From NCBI GenBank assembly GCA_963849635.1, contig CAWKIA010000024.1, positions 310,001 to 374,000 of the forward strand: 64,000 nucleotides of DNA. Direction: 5' to 3'. Below, one piece after another: positions 54,109-62,722 of the stretch. Numbering within the stretch: the first letter of the stretch is position 1; the number at the start of each line of letters is the position of its first letter. The notes under the pieces are model-generated. The model ran no database searches. It was not told the origin of the DNA and was given only the letters and a program-made list of their open reading frames with translations. The stretch is from CAVRUD01 sp963849635 (lineage in GTDB: Bacteria > Chloroflexota > Chloroflexia > Thermomicrobiales > UBA6265). A program made the translations under genes and the position numbers.

Positions 54109-54231
54109 ATGGCTGCCGCCTGCGTTGTCCCCAATTCTGGATCCTCCTGTCAACCTGAACGAATCCCTCGCGATTGGTCCTGTCGACCGTGTGCGTTGGC
54201 GAATCCGCTCCCCGGCGGATCGTAACGCACA
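54109..54231 (+). promoter_or_regulatory. Possible leader peptide and hairpin before the ABC-F gene
   Basis: An open frame of 38 codons (ATG 54109, stop 54223-54225, starting MAAACVVPNSGSS) ends inside a two-part hairpin: TGTGCGTT/AACGCACA (54190-54197/54224-54231) around ATCCGC/GCGGAT (54203-54208/54215-54220). This layout resembles ribosome-mediated attenuators of antibiotic-resistance ABC-F genes. The ribosome site of the small frame is poor. The rest of 53971-54344 shows nothing else. Confidence 0.35.
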
Positions 54232-54344
54232 GGTTGGGCTACGCCGCGCTGCCCAAACCCCAGGCAGCGGCGATGTTCCTACTGGATCGTACGGTCGCGA
54301 GTAGTCCCGCGGTGTAGCCCGGGACGCGGAGGCCGCTAACTCGC

Positions 54345-55955
54345 ATGTTAACTGTCAGTAATCTCGCCAAGCAATTTGCCGGACAGCGTGTTTTCGAGCA
54401 GGTTGGCTTCAGCGTCAATCCCGGCGACCGCATCGGCCTGGTTGGTCCAAATGGGGCCGGCAAGACCACTTTGTTCTCGATCCTGGCCGGCGATCTCGCC
54501 CCGGACTCGGGCGCGGCCACGATCGCGCCCAGGACCGAAGTTGGATATCTCCGTCAGGGCTTTGCCGACCAGCCGGAGGCCACCCTGGCCGATCTCCTCG
54601 ATGTCCCCGCCAACGGCCTGCTGGCCGCCCACCGGGACCTCGACAGCGCAATCGCCGCGCTCGCCGATCCCGACGACGGCTCGGCCCTCCAGACCTACGA
54701 CTCGGCCATGGCCCGCTTCGAAGACGCGGGCGGCTACACCATGCTTGATAGCCTGGAGACGATGCTTGGTGCGCTGGGCCTGCCCGGCATCGACCTGTCC
54801 ACTCCGGCCGCCAACCTCTCCGGCGGGGAGAAGACGCGCGCCGGCCTGGCCGCGCTGCTGGCGCGAAAGCCCGATCTCCTCCTGCTCGACGAGCCGACCA
54901 ACCACCTCGATCCCCAGGCGCTCGCCTGGCTGGAGGACTTCATCACCTCCTACCAGGGCGCGATCGTGATCGTCTCCCACGATCGCGCCTTCCTCGACCG
55001 GGCAACCAACCAGATCTTCGAGCTGGATGGGGGCCGTCTGACGATCTACCACGGCAACTACAGCGACTACCTGGCCGCCAAAGACGCGGCAGCCGAGGCC
55101 CAGGCCATCGCCTACGGCCGCGAGCAGCGCGAGATTTCTCGTGTCCAGGCGGCGATTCGCAAGAACGCCGGCTACGCCAACTCGATCGAGCTGGGCACGA
55201 TCGACTTCGCGATCCGCGCCAAAGCCAAACGAATCGCCCGGGCGGCCACGGTCCGAGAAAAACGGCTGGAACGCCAGCTCGAATCGGGCGAGATGACCGA
55301 CCGACCCCAGCGACGCTGGGGCCTCGCCCTCGACCTCGGCGACGCGCCGGAGAACGGCCGTGATGTCGCTATCCTGGACGATGTTTCAGTGACGCTCGGT
55401 GGCCGCCAGATCCTGCGCGGTGTCGACCTCCACATCCGCGACGGCGAGCGGGTCGTTCTCACCGGCCAGAACGGCGCTGGCAAGTCGACCCTGCTGCGGC
55501 TCATCACCGGCGAGCTGAAGCCTGACAGCGGCACCCTGCGGATCGGCACAGGCGTCGTCATCGGGCGCTTCGCCCAGGAACAGGAGACGGTCGATCCGTC
55601 CCGGACCGTACTTGAGCAGGTACGCGCTGTCGGTACGTTCTCGGAAACCGATGCCCGCAACCTGTTGCACCTTTTCCTGTTCGGGGGTGACACCGTCTTC
55701 AAACTTGCCGGAGACCTCTCCTACGGCGAACGCGCCCGGCTCGCTCTGGCAATGCTGACCCTCAAGGGCGCCAACTTCCTGCTGCTCGATGAGCCCCTGA
55801 ACCACCTCGACCTCCAGGCCCGAGACCAGTTCGAAGAAGCGCTCAGCCGCTTCTCCGGTACGCTTCTTATGGTGCTCCACGACCGCTACGCCACCGAGCG
55901 GCTCGCAACCAAGGTCCTTGCCGTCGAAAACGGCCATCTACGCGAAGTGATCTAG
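54345..55955 (+). CDS. ABC-F family ATP-binding protein
   Basis: 536 aa with two ABC cassettes and no membrane domain. First Walker A GPNGAGKTT (34-42), signature LSGGEKTRAGL, Walker B LLLLDEPTNHLD; second Walker A GQNGAGKST, signature LSYGERARLAL, Walker B FLLLDEPLNHLD. The linker (about 235-325) is the P-site tRNA interaction motif region, with AIAYGREQREISRVQAAIRKNA. ABC-F proteins act on the ribosome: some rescue stalled complexes, others protect from macrolide, lincosamide or pleuromutilin drugs. The class cannot be fixed here. The possible leader at 54109-54231 would favour the resistance type. Confidence 0.9.
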   Translation: MLTVSNLAKQFAGQRVFEQVGFSVNPGDRIGLVGPNGAGKTTLFSILAGDLAPDSGAATIAPRTEVGYLRQGFADQPEATLADLLDVPANGLLAAHRDLDSAIAALADPDDGSALQTYDSAMARFEDAGGYTMLDSLETMLGALGLPGIDLSTPAANLSGGEKTRAGLAALLARKPDLLLLDEPTNHLDPQALAWLEDFITSYQGAIVIVSHDRAFLDRATNQIFELDGGRLTIYHGNYSDYLAAKDAAAEAQAIAYGREQREISRVQAAIRKNAGYANSIELGTIDFAIRAKAKRIARAATVREKRLERQLESGEMTDRPQRRWGLALDLGDAPENGRDVAILDDVSVTLGGRQILRGVDLHIRDGERVVLTGQNGAGKSTLLRLITGELKPDSGTLRIGTGVVIGRFAQEQETVDPSRTVLEQVRAVGTFSETDARNLLHLFLFGGDTVFKLAGDLSYGERARLALAMLTLKGANFLLLDEPLNHLDLQARDQFEEALSRFSGTLLMVLHDRYATERLATKVLAVENGHLREVI

Positions 55956-55982
55956 TCGACCGACGTTCGCATGGGAGGACCT

Positions 55983-56384
55983 GTGAAGCAGCACAACCCC
56001 GACTCGATTTCCGCCCCGCTCGGTGGATACAGCCACGCCGTCGAGGTCGGACCAGGTGCCACTTGGCTCTACATCAGCGGCACGATCCCGGAGCGGCCCG
56101 ATGGGACCGTGCCCCAGGGATTCGCGGCCCAGTGCAACGCTATCTGGGACAACCTGGAAGCGATCCTGGCCTCGGCCGGAATGACTGTCGCCAACCTGGT
56201 GAAGGTCACCACCTACCTCACCGACCGAGCCCAGGCCGCCGAGAACCGGGAGATCCGGACCCGGCGCCTGGGAGGCGCCGAACCGGCCCTGACCGTCGTC
56301 GTCCTGCAGACACTTTCCGCCGAGTGGCTGCTGGAAATCGACGCGGTGGCGGCGATCGAGCCGGAGAAGGCAGCGCCTCAGTAA
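55983..56384 (+). CDS. RidA/YjgF family protein
   Basis: 133 aa from a GTG at 55983 with GGGAGG 6-11 nt upstream; the ATG at 55971 contains this site and is not used. KQHNPDSISAPLGGYSHAVEVGPGATWLYISGTIPERPDG, then NLEAILASAGMTVANLVKVTTYLTD, and IDAVAAIE at the end, all typical. The catalytic Arg of RidA near 105 is in IRTRRLGG, but the usual RPA/RSAV segment is changed, so it may not be a canonical enamine deaminase. 27 nt after the ABC-F stop, same strand. Confidence 0.85.
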   Translation: MKQHNPDSISAPLGGYSHAVEVGPGATWLYISGTIPERPDGTVPQGFAAQCNAIWDNLEAILASAGMTVANLVKVTTYLTDRAQAAENREIRTRRLGGAEPALTVVVLQTLSAEWLLEIDAVAAIEPEKAAPQ

Positions 56385-56388
56385 GCGT

Positions 56389-56540
56389 TAGGAGGTGTTT
56401 GCAACGCGACTGGTGCCACCGCCGGGGCGTCCGGTCCCGGGGATAAATCCCCGGGCTACGCAAGACGAAGCCCTTCCAGGGCTGAGAACGCTGGGAGGGG
56501 CCGATTCCACCCACTGAACCGGTTTTGCAAACACAACCTA
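56389..56540. mobile_element. MITE-like element, 152 bp
   Basis: Terminal inverted repeats TAGGAGGTGTTTGCAA (56389-56404) and the complement of TAGGTTGTGTTTGCAA (56525-56540) match at 14 of 16 positions. No coding capacity. The ends begin and finish with TA, which fits TA-target elements of the IS630 type, though the transposase source is unknown. Confidence 0.55.
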
Positions 56541-56640
56541 GAGGGCCGACAAGAATCGCATTGATAGCATGCTCGTCGTTCTCAGCCCTGGAAGGGCTTT
56601 GTCGTGCTTAGCCTTGGGTTTCATCCCAGGGCTCGCGGCC
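56431..56640. repeat. Inverted pair of ~60-bp palindromic repeats
   Basis: 56431-56490 and 56577-56640 are inverted copies of one another: the first 23 bases (CGTTCTCAGCCCTGGAAGGG and on) are identical, the rest about 70 percent. Each copy itself has two small hairpins (AGCCCT..AGGGCT and a CCCGGGGAT..ATCCCCGGG type). The left copy lies inside the MITE-like element. They are the kind of intergenic repeat found in many copies per genome. Confidence 0.65.
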
Positions 56641-56663
56641 TTCGCCTTCTGCGGTAGCCCTGC

Positions 56664-57626
56664 TTACTTACCACTCAGGCGAGCGACGATCGGCGCACAC
56701 ACGTCCTGCAACGCATCGCCCACGATGAGGTACGAGAAGCCGAGTTCCTCTCGGCTCCGTGCGATGCCCTCGACGATCTGATCGATCGAGCCGATGTGGA
56801 TGGCGGGCATATCCCAGACTTCCTCGACGGAGAGCCCGCTCCACCCCCGGCGCGCAATGAGTGCTTCGGTCTGACCGCGGCGATCGTCGGTGATCGTGAC
56901 ATCGATGCCGGTGCCCAGTTCAATGACATCGAATCGATCGCCCGCCCCTTCACGCACCCAGCCGATTTGCTCAGCCACGGCCGCAGACATCCGCGCCCGA
57001 GGATTGTCGACCACGACTCCGGTGCCGACCCCGATGGTCATCAGGCCGACGATATCGGCCTCGCGGCCGGCCAGCCGCAACATCCGCGGCCGTCCTCCCC
57101 CGATCATGATGGGCGGTCGCGGTCGCTGGGCTGGCTTTGGGAAGCCCTCCAGCCCATCGATGCGGTAGTGGGTTCCGGAGTGATGCACCGGACCATCCCC
57201 CCACATGCCCTTCAAGATCGCAAGGCCCTCTTCCAGGCGATCGATCCGGACGCTCGCGTCGTCGTACGGGATTCCGGCCAGGTCGTACTCGCGCCGCAGC
57301 CAACCGGCACCTATCCCAAGCTCGAACCGTCCGCCCGACATGGCGTCTAGCGTCGCGACTTCGTTGGCGAGGAAGGCCGGATGCCGGTAGTCGTTGTCGA
57401 TCACATAGGTCCCGATGCGCAGCGTTTCAGTTGCCGCCGCCGCCGCCATCAGGGCGGGGAAGGGAGCGAATTGGTCGCCAAAGAAGTCCGGGACGAAATG
57501 GTCGCGGATCAAGAACGTGTCGTACCCCAACTCCTCGACACGGCGCGCCTGCTTCACCCAGGCATCGGCGGTCGTCATGCTCTCGTTGATCACTCCAAAT
57601 CGAAATGGCCGGGCGCCTGTCGTCAC
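56664..57626 (-). CDS. LLM class F420/flavin-dependent oxidoreductase
   Basis: 320 aa. Luciferase-like TIM barrel: FRFGVINESMTTADAWVKQARRVEELGYDTFLIRDHFVPDFFGDQFAPFPALMAAAAATETLRIGTYVIDNDYRHPAFLANEVATLDAMSGGRFELGIGAGWLRREYDLAGIP, then PKPAQRPRPPIMIGGGRPRML. The pattern fits the TIGR03621-like group of predicted F420-dependent enzymes. Substrate unknown. It is convergent with RidA, with the repeats in between. Confidence 0.85.
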   Translation of the reverse strand: MTTGARPFRFGVINESMTTADAWVKQARRVEELGYDTFLIRDHFVPDFFGDQFAPFPALMAAAAATETLRIGTYVIDNDYRHPAFLANEVATLDAMSGGRFELGIGAGWLRREYDLAGIPYDDASVRIDRLEEGLAILKGMWGDGPVHHSGTHYRIDGLEGFPKPAQRPRPPIMIGGGRPRMLRLAGREADIVGLMTIGVGTGVVVDNPRARMSAAVAEQIGWVREGAGDRFDVIELGTGIDVTITDDRRGQTEALIARRGWSGLSVEEVWDMPAIHIGSIDQIVEGIARSREELGFSYLIVGDALQDVCAPIVARLSGK

Positions 57627-57902
57627 GCGTGGTCTCCCCTGGCTACTGTAGCAAACATCATCGCGGGTTCCACTGGTGCGAACGCGGCCGGCATCAAGTC
57701 GTGAGAGCTAAAACGACCAAACGTCGCGGATCAAGCACGGTAGCCACTGATTGAATGGACCCGTCGATGGATGACGATCACAGTCCATCCACTGACCAGC
57801 CCATGCTGGGCGCCTTCCAACCGTGGTCCTCACTGCGTATACGTGCTATTCTAGAGTTGCACGTTGAGTTGAGTGATCGCATGCGACAAGGGACATCACG
57901 CA

Positions 57903-58394
57903 ATGACAGTTACCCAGGAACTCCGCTTGACCAAGCCACCCATCGCCGAAACCGGAATGCTAATCCGGCGTCCAGTAGCCGACGTCTTTGCCGCCTTTGT
58001 CGACCCCGAGATCACCTCCAAATTCTGGTTCTCGAACGGAAGCGGCCCTCTAGTTCCGGGCGCCCGCGTTACCTGGGCGTGGGAGTTCTACGGGGTCTCA
58101 ACCCAGGTTGACGTTAAAGCAATCGACGAGAACGAGCGCATCCTGATCGATTGGAACGTCGATTCCGCCCCGACAGCAGTCGAATGGCGCTTTACCTCTC
58201 ACGACGATGACGCCACCTTCGTCAACATCGTCAATTCCGGCTTTCACGGCGATGGCGACGCCGTCGTGGCCGAAGCCCTCGGCTCCACCGGCGGCTTCAC
58301 TTGGGTCCTGGCCGGGGCGAAGGCGTGGCTGGAGCACGGCCTCGCCCTCAACCTCGTGCCAGATCGCTTCCCCGACGGCCACGTCGATGGCTAG
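57903..58394 (+). CDS. SRPBCC (AHSA1-like) domain protein 1
   Basis: 163 aa from the ATG at 57903. Begins ETGMLIRRPVADVFAAFVDPEITSKFWFSNGSGPLVPGARVTWAWEFYG, the helix-grip START-like fold of AHSA1/COG3832 proteins, ending with a helix GAKAWLEHGL. Such proteins bind hydrophobic ligands in a cavity and are often encoded with an ArsR regulator, as here. The upstream TGCTATTCT at about 57846 may be an extended -10. Confidence 0.82.
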   Translation: MTVTQELRLTKPPIAETGMLIRRPVADVFAAFVDPEITSKFWFSNGSGPLVPGARVTWAWEFYGVSTQVDVKAIDENERILIDWNVDSAPTAVEWRFTSHDDDATFVNIVNSGFHGDGDAVVAEALGSTGGFTWVLAGAKAWLEHGLALNLVPDRFPDGHVDG

Positions 58395-58400
58395 TGGGAC

Positions 58401-58874
58401 ATGACCCGGAGACGCGCAGTGACCCCAGATACCATTCGCAGCGAGATCTTCATCGATGCCGGCATCGACCATGTCTGGTCGTTGGTCTCCCGAACAGGCT
58501 TCTGGATCGGCGACGACCTGTGCTTCGACCATGACGGCAAGGAGGGCGACATCGTCCTCTTTGAAACCGCCCGATACGGCCAGTTCCCGGTCCGGGTCGA
58601 GCGGCTCATTCCACCGCGGTACGCCGCCTACCGCTGGACCAGCGCCTTCCCCGGCGCCATGCCCGAACCGGGTAACTCCACGTTGGTCGAGTTCACGTTG
58701 GTCGAGCAGGGCAACGGCGTCTTGGTCCGGGTCAAAGAGAGCGGCTTCGCCGGCCTGCTCACCTCGCCGGAGGTCCGGGCGGCACGTCACGCTGATAACG
58801 TTCGCGGTTGGGCCAGTCAATTGGAGCTCTTGCGCCGCGCCAGCGAGGCGCACGCGCCAGTGACCACCCAATGA
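58401..58874 (+). CDS. SRPBCC (AHSA1-like) domain protein 2
   Basis: 157 aa (alternative GTG at 58419). IRSEIFIDAGIDHVWSLVSRTGFWIGDDLCFDHDGKEGDIVLFETARYGQFPVRVERLIPPRYAAYRW, then VEFTLVEQGNGVLVRVKESGF: a second helix-grip protein, 6 nt after the first. Its TGA overlaps the ATG of the ArsR gene (ATGA). A paralogous pair probably arose by duplication. Confidence 0.8.
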   Translation: MTRRRAVTPDTIRSEIFIDAGIDHVWSLVSRTGFWIGDDLCFDHDGKEGDIVLFETARYGQFPVRVERLIPPRYAAYRWTSAFPGAMPEPGNSTLVEFTLVEQGNGVLVRVKESGFAGLLTSPEVRAARHADNVRGWASQLELLRRASEAHAPVTTQ

Positions 58875-59230
58875 GCCGCTCGCTCAACGAGTTCGCGGAC
58901 ATCTTCGCGGCACTGGCCGACCCAAACCGGCGCTCCGTCCTCGAGCACCTTGTCGATGCCGGCGAGGGCACAGCGACCACGCTGGCGGAAGACCTGCCTT
59001 TCTCTCGCCAGGCCGTGGTCAAACATCTCGCTCACCTGGAGCGAGTCCAGCTTGTCCGCTCTCAGCGCCAGGGGAAGGAGGTGCGTTACCGGGCGCACTC
59101 TGGCAGGCTCGCGGCCACCGCCCAGGGCATCGGCGCCATCGCCGCCGGCTGGGACCAGACCCTCTCTGCCCTCAAGCAATTCGCTGAGGAGTCAGATCCC
59201 AACCACCGGAGACGGCGCAACGCTTTGTAG
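58871..59230 (+). CDS. ArsR family transcriptional regulator
   Basis: 119 aa from the ATG at 58871, coupled to the preceding stop. Winged-helix ArsR fold: FADIFAALADPNRRSVLEHLVDAGEGTATTLAEDLPFSRQAVVKHLAHLERVQLVRSQRQGKEVRYRAH. No metal-binding Cys motif (ELCVCDL), so it is the metal-free type that goes with SRPBCC proteins. It presumably represses its own operon. The stop TAG lies inside the left arm of a repeat element. Confidence 0.88.
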   Translation: MSRSLNEFADIFAALADPNRRSVLEHLVDAGEGTATTLAEDLPFSRQAVVKHLAHLERVQLVRSQRQGKEVRYRAHSGRLAATAQGIGAIAAGWDQTLSALKQFAEESDPNHRRRRNAL

Positions 59231-59347
59231 GGGCGGACCTGCGTGTCCGCCCGGTGGCCAACCCCGTCGTTCCGCATCAGGAACGGCGTTTCCAGATCGA
59301 TACAGCCTGATCTGCGGCCGGGCGGACACGCCGGTCCGCCCCCACAA
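59225..59347. repeat. Palindromic repeat element with 30-bp inverted ends
   Basis: Arms 59225-59254 and 59318-59347 match at 28 of 30 positions after inversion (TTGTAGGGGCGGACC type start). The 63-bp centre is unique. The left arm supplies the last codon and stop of the ArsR gene, and the element lies between convergent genes, where it may also work as a terminator. Confidence 0.75.
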
Positions 59348-59395
59348 GATGAGGCCCGGCGTCCGAATCGGAACGCGTCAAAAACAAGAAATCTC

Positions 59396-61756
59396 CTACA
59401 GCTCCGTCACCACCGGCAGGATCATCGGGCGGCTCTTGGAGCGCCGGTACAGCGCTTTGCCGACCGTCTCTTTCGCCCGCTGGACCATGTGGCCGAGCTG
59501 AATCTCGCCCTTCGACCGGCGTTCGAGCGCGCGGCGCAATTCGGCTTCAGCCTCACGCAGGGCGCCATTTTGCAGTTCCGGCTTGAGTCCCTTGCCGATC
59601 AGATCCGGCCCGGCGATGAGGTCGCCGTTCTCGCGGTTGACGACGATCGCGACGACGATGATGCCGTCGTCGGCAATGTGGTCGCGGTCGCGCAACGTCA
59701 CCACCGAGCTGCCGCGGTCGCCGAGGCGGTCGACCAGGATGGAGCCGGAGGGAACGTGCCCCCGCTGCGCGGCGGTGTCCTTGGTGAACTCAATCACGCC
59801 GCCGATCTCCGGAAGCAGCACCCGATCGGACGAGACGCCGACCTCGTTGCACAGCTCACGGTAGAGCACCATGTGGCGGAACTCGCCGTGGATCGGCACC
59901 GCAAACTTCGGCCGCAGCAATTGCAGCATCTTCTTCAGTTCGTCGCGGCCGGCGTGCCCCGAGACGTGTACGCCCCGATCGACGCCACTGTAGACGACGC
60001 GCGCTCCCCGGCGAAAGAGGTTGTCGATCGTGCGAGTAACCGTCTCCTCATTGCCCGGAATTGGCGTAGCGGAGAGCAGGGCCACGTCACCCTTGGCAAT
60101 CCTGATGCGCGGGTGCTCGGCTGCTGCGATCCGGGAGAGGGCGGCAGTCGCCTCGCCCTGGCTGCCGGTGATCACCAGCACCCGCTTCTCCCTCGGCAGC
60201 TTCAGAATCTCATCGAGCGGGAGCAGCAGACCATCCGGCGGATCGAGATAGCCGAGGTCGAGGGCGACCCGCGAGTTCTGCTCCATGCTGCGCCCGGCCA
60301 CCGCGACCTTGCGCCCGTACTTCTGGGCGGCCAGCAGGGCCATGTGGATCCGGCTGATGTTCGAAGCGAAGGTGGCGATGATGACCTGCCCGCGCGCCTC
60401 CTTGATCACCGCATCCATTTTTTCGAGCACGACCCGCTCTGACGGGGTGCTCCCTTCCGTCTCCACCCGGACGGTGTCGGAGAAAAGGGCCAGCACGCCC
60501 TCGTCGCCGAGCCGGCGCAGGCGCCGTTCGTCCGTCGGCAGATCCATCACCGGGGTGGGATCGAACTTGAAGTCGGCCGTATCGACGATCGTGCCCACCG
60601 GCGTATGGACCGCGATCGCGTTGGTATCCGGGATCGAGTGGGTGACGTGGATCGGCTCGATCGCCAGTTGCCCGAACTGGATGCGGTCACCCTTGCTCAG
60701 CGGGTGGAGGGTGACCAGTTTGTCGAGGCGGTGCTCGTAAAGCTTGCCTTCGATAAAGCCCAGGGCCAGGGGAGACCCATAGATCGGGATCGGGGCAACG
60801 TCTTTGAACTGGGGCAGGATGTACGGCAAGGCGCCGATATGGTCTTCGTGACCATGGGTGATCACGATCGCGCGCAGATTGGCGAGGCGCTGCTTGACGT
60901 AGGTAACGTCCGGGATGATCAGGTCGATCCCGCGCTGTTCTTCCTCCGGGAACTTGCCACCGCAATCGAGCAGGATGATATCTCGCCCATACTCGACGAG
61001 CGTCATGTTCTTACCGACCTCGCCAACCCCTCCGAGTGGGATCACCCGCAGCCGGCCGGCGGGCGCATCGGCCGCCGCCGTCCGCTGGTTGGTGCCCGGG
61101 CGAGACCGCTGCGGATGCCCCGAAGCGGCAGCCTGGACGCGGGAATCGGTATCGGGGCCGTACCGGCCGGGACGGCTCGGCACCGGCGCGGACCGCGAGC
61201 GCTGCGGCTCTACCCGCTCGAAGCCATCCTCGTCGCGATGCGGCCGCCGGGGCCCCTGTGGCCGTGGTGGGCGCTGGCCGGGTCGATCCTGGGAACCACC
61301 GCGCTCACCGCCACCAGATCCTTGGCCGCCAGAGCGGCGACCGCCCTGGCCACCCTGCCTGCCACCACCCTGACCGGCTTGGCTGGCCTGGCCGGATTGA
61401 CCCGCCTGGGCCGGGGGAGACGCTGGCTGGCCGGGTCCGTCGCGCCGGGTGCTGTCCGCCGGGCGGGCGGTCTGACCGCCACGCTCCCGCTGGGAGGGGG
61501 CTTGGTCAGTCCTCGCACCCTGGCCGCCCTGGCGGCCAGATTCGCCGCGCTGCGGCGGCTGCGTGTCTTGGGAGCGTTGAGTCGGTTGCTGCTGGCTCTG
61601 GTTGGGAGTCGATGGGCGTCCGCCGCGGCCCCGGCGACGGCGACGGCGGGCTCCGCCCGCGCGCTCGGAAGATTCAGTTGGGGGGCTATCAGATTGGTTA
61701 CCGGCGTTGGGCCGGCGCTGCTCCGAAGGGTCTTGTCGATTCGAATCGTTGGGCAC
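59396..61756 (-). CDS. rnj: Ribonuclease J with long basic N-terminal extension
   Basis: 786 aa from a GTG at 61756 (AGAGGA upstream). The core begins near 235 (LRVIPLGGVGEVGKNMTLVEYG), with metal motif THGHEDHIGALPY (HGHEDHIG at 301-308), HSIPDTNAIAVHTPVG, DTADFKFDP, the beta-CASP part FASNISRIHMALLAAQKYGRKVAVAGRSM and VYSGVDRGVHVSGHAGRDELKKMLQLLRPKFAVPIHGEFRHM. RNase J is a 5'-3' exo/endonuclease for mRNA and rRNA. The first ~235 residues are low complexity, rich in Gly, Gln, Arg, Ser and Pro, and likely disordered and RNA-binding. The plus-strand frame 60605-62446 is a shadow. Confidence 0.92.
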   Translation of the reverse strand: MPNDSNRQDPSEQRRPNAGNQSDSPPTESSERAGGARRRRRRGRGGRPSTPNQSQQQPTQRSQDTQPPQRGESGRQGGQGARTDQAPSQRERGGQTARPADSTRRDGPGQPASPPAQAGQSGQASQAGQGGGRQGGQGGRRSGGQGSGGGERGGSQDRPGQRPPRPQGPRRPHRDEDGFERVEPQRSRSAPVPSRPGRYGPDTDSRVQAAASGHPQRSRPGTNQRTAAADAPAGRLRVIPLGGVGEVGKNMTLVEYGRDIILLDCGGKFPEEEQRGIDLIIPDVTYVKQRLANLRAIVITHGHEDHIGALPYILPQFKDVAPIPIYGSPLALGFIEGKLYEHRLDKLVTLHPLSKGDRIQFGQLAIEPIHVTHSIPDTNAIAVHTPVGTIVDTADFKFDPTPVMDLPTDERRLRRLGDEGVLALFSDTVRVETEGSTPSERVVLEKMDAVIKEARGQVIIATFASNISRIHMALLAAQKYGRKVAVAGRSMEQNSRVALDLGYLDPPDGLLLPLDEILKLPREKRVLVITGSQGEATAALSRIAAAEHPRIRIAKGDVALLSATPIPGNEETVTRTIDNLFRRGARVVYSGVDRGVHVSGHAGRDELKKMLQLLRPKFAVPIHGEFRHMVLYRELCNEVGVSSDRVLLPEIGGVIEFTKDTAAQRGHVPSGSILVDRLGDRGSSVVTLRDRDHIADDGIIVVAIVVNRENGDLIAGPDLIGKGLKPELQNGALREAEAELRRALERRSKGEIQLGHMVQRAKETVGKALYRRSKSRPMILPVVTEL

Positions 61757-62473
61757 TCAGGTGTCCTCTCAATACGACGCTACGCGCCGCAGGTGAATAC
61801 GTTGGTAGGCACGCGCGGGATAACATTTCCGGCACGTGCTTGTCGGTGCGGGAGCGTGGTCCGATGGCGAGGACGATCGCGATCACGAGGCGGTGCTGAC
61901 CCGGCCCGCATGAGCGCGCCTTGTCGTCCGATCGCGATATCTCGGCCATCCAGCGGTGACGGCCACGACGCCCGCTGCCCCGCCGGCGTCGCTCAGGATT
62001 CAGGCTTCGTTAAAGAGCAATTTTGGAGCCGAGGCTCGCCATTGCGCCCAGCTCTTCGCGAATCCTCTATCGCTGTCGATCGGTACCGAGCCAGTCCTCA
62101 TCCACATGGCGCGATGCGGACCGCGCCAACGCCGGTGGAAAGACGGAATCTCAGTCGTCTTGCAGTCGACGGCAGATCATCATCCCGGTTCGGTCACCGG
62201 CCCAATGCGGTCAGGCGCGGCGTCCGGGGATTGATGCATATTCCGGTTTCCGATCCGACCGAGGACGGCAACGGTTGGATGCATCCCATCGTGCGTCGCG
62301 GCGTTCGATCACGTTGGAAGTCGCCGCCGACCACGCGCTCCAGTCGTCTACAGTGTACTCCGCCCAGCTACACCGAGGCGAGGAAGCTCGCTTCCAATAG
62401 AGAGTGCTCGTCGAAAAAGGCTGGCGCCGTCCCTGGCGACACATAGTCCACGCCAAGGGATCCGCAACGCACG
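61757..62473. other. Intergenic region, no gene recognised
   Basis: About 720 bp between RNase J and a small membrane protein. Short frames on the plus strand (for example 61956-62234) have no ribosome site or family features. It probably holds the RNase J promoter; no clear -35/-10 pair could be chosen. Confidence 0.4.
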
Positions 62474-62722
62474 CTAGGCGAGAAAGTAGATTGCGATCCC
62501 GGCGAAGATCACCATAAGTGCCAGGATCGCGCATCCTATTGCGAAAATACTCCCGGTTCCCACCGTCGATTCCGCCGCAGGCGGCGAGGCCGGGAGGCGC
62601 GCTTCAGCCGCCTCCCGGACATCGTCTTGAGCCGCTAGCAGTTCCGGATCGTTGCCGTCCGGGGGTGGGGAGGTGTCCGATCTAGAAGCCAAAGCTGTCC
62701 AGGAGCCACTGTCCGTCTTCAA
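62474..62722 (-). CDS. Small single-helix membrane protein
   Basis: 82 aa. A hydrophilic N part (SDTSPPPDGNDPELLAAQDDVREAAEARLPASPP) and a C-terminal transmembrane helix (GSIFAIGCAILALMVIFAGIAIYFLA). Its ATG lies 41 nt inside the 3' end of the upstream acidic protein gene in another frame, so translational coupling is possible, or the start is later and non-standard. No family recognised. Confidence 0.45.
   Translation of the reverse strand: MKTDSGSWTALASRSDTSPPPDGNDPELLAAQDDVREAAEARLPASPPAAESTVGTGSIFAIGCAILALMVIFAGIAIYFLA

Noticed and set aside
60605..62446. 613-aa plus-strand frame with apparent hydrophobic stretches
   Set aside because: Antisense to RNase J; the Leu/Ala-rich part is only the complement of the Gly/Gln-rich extension.
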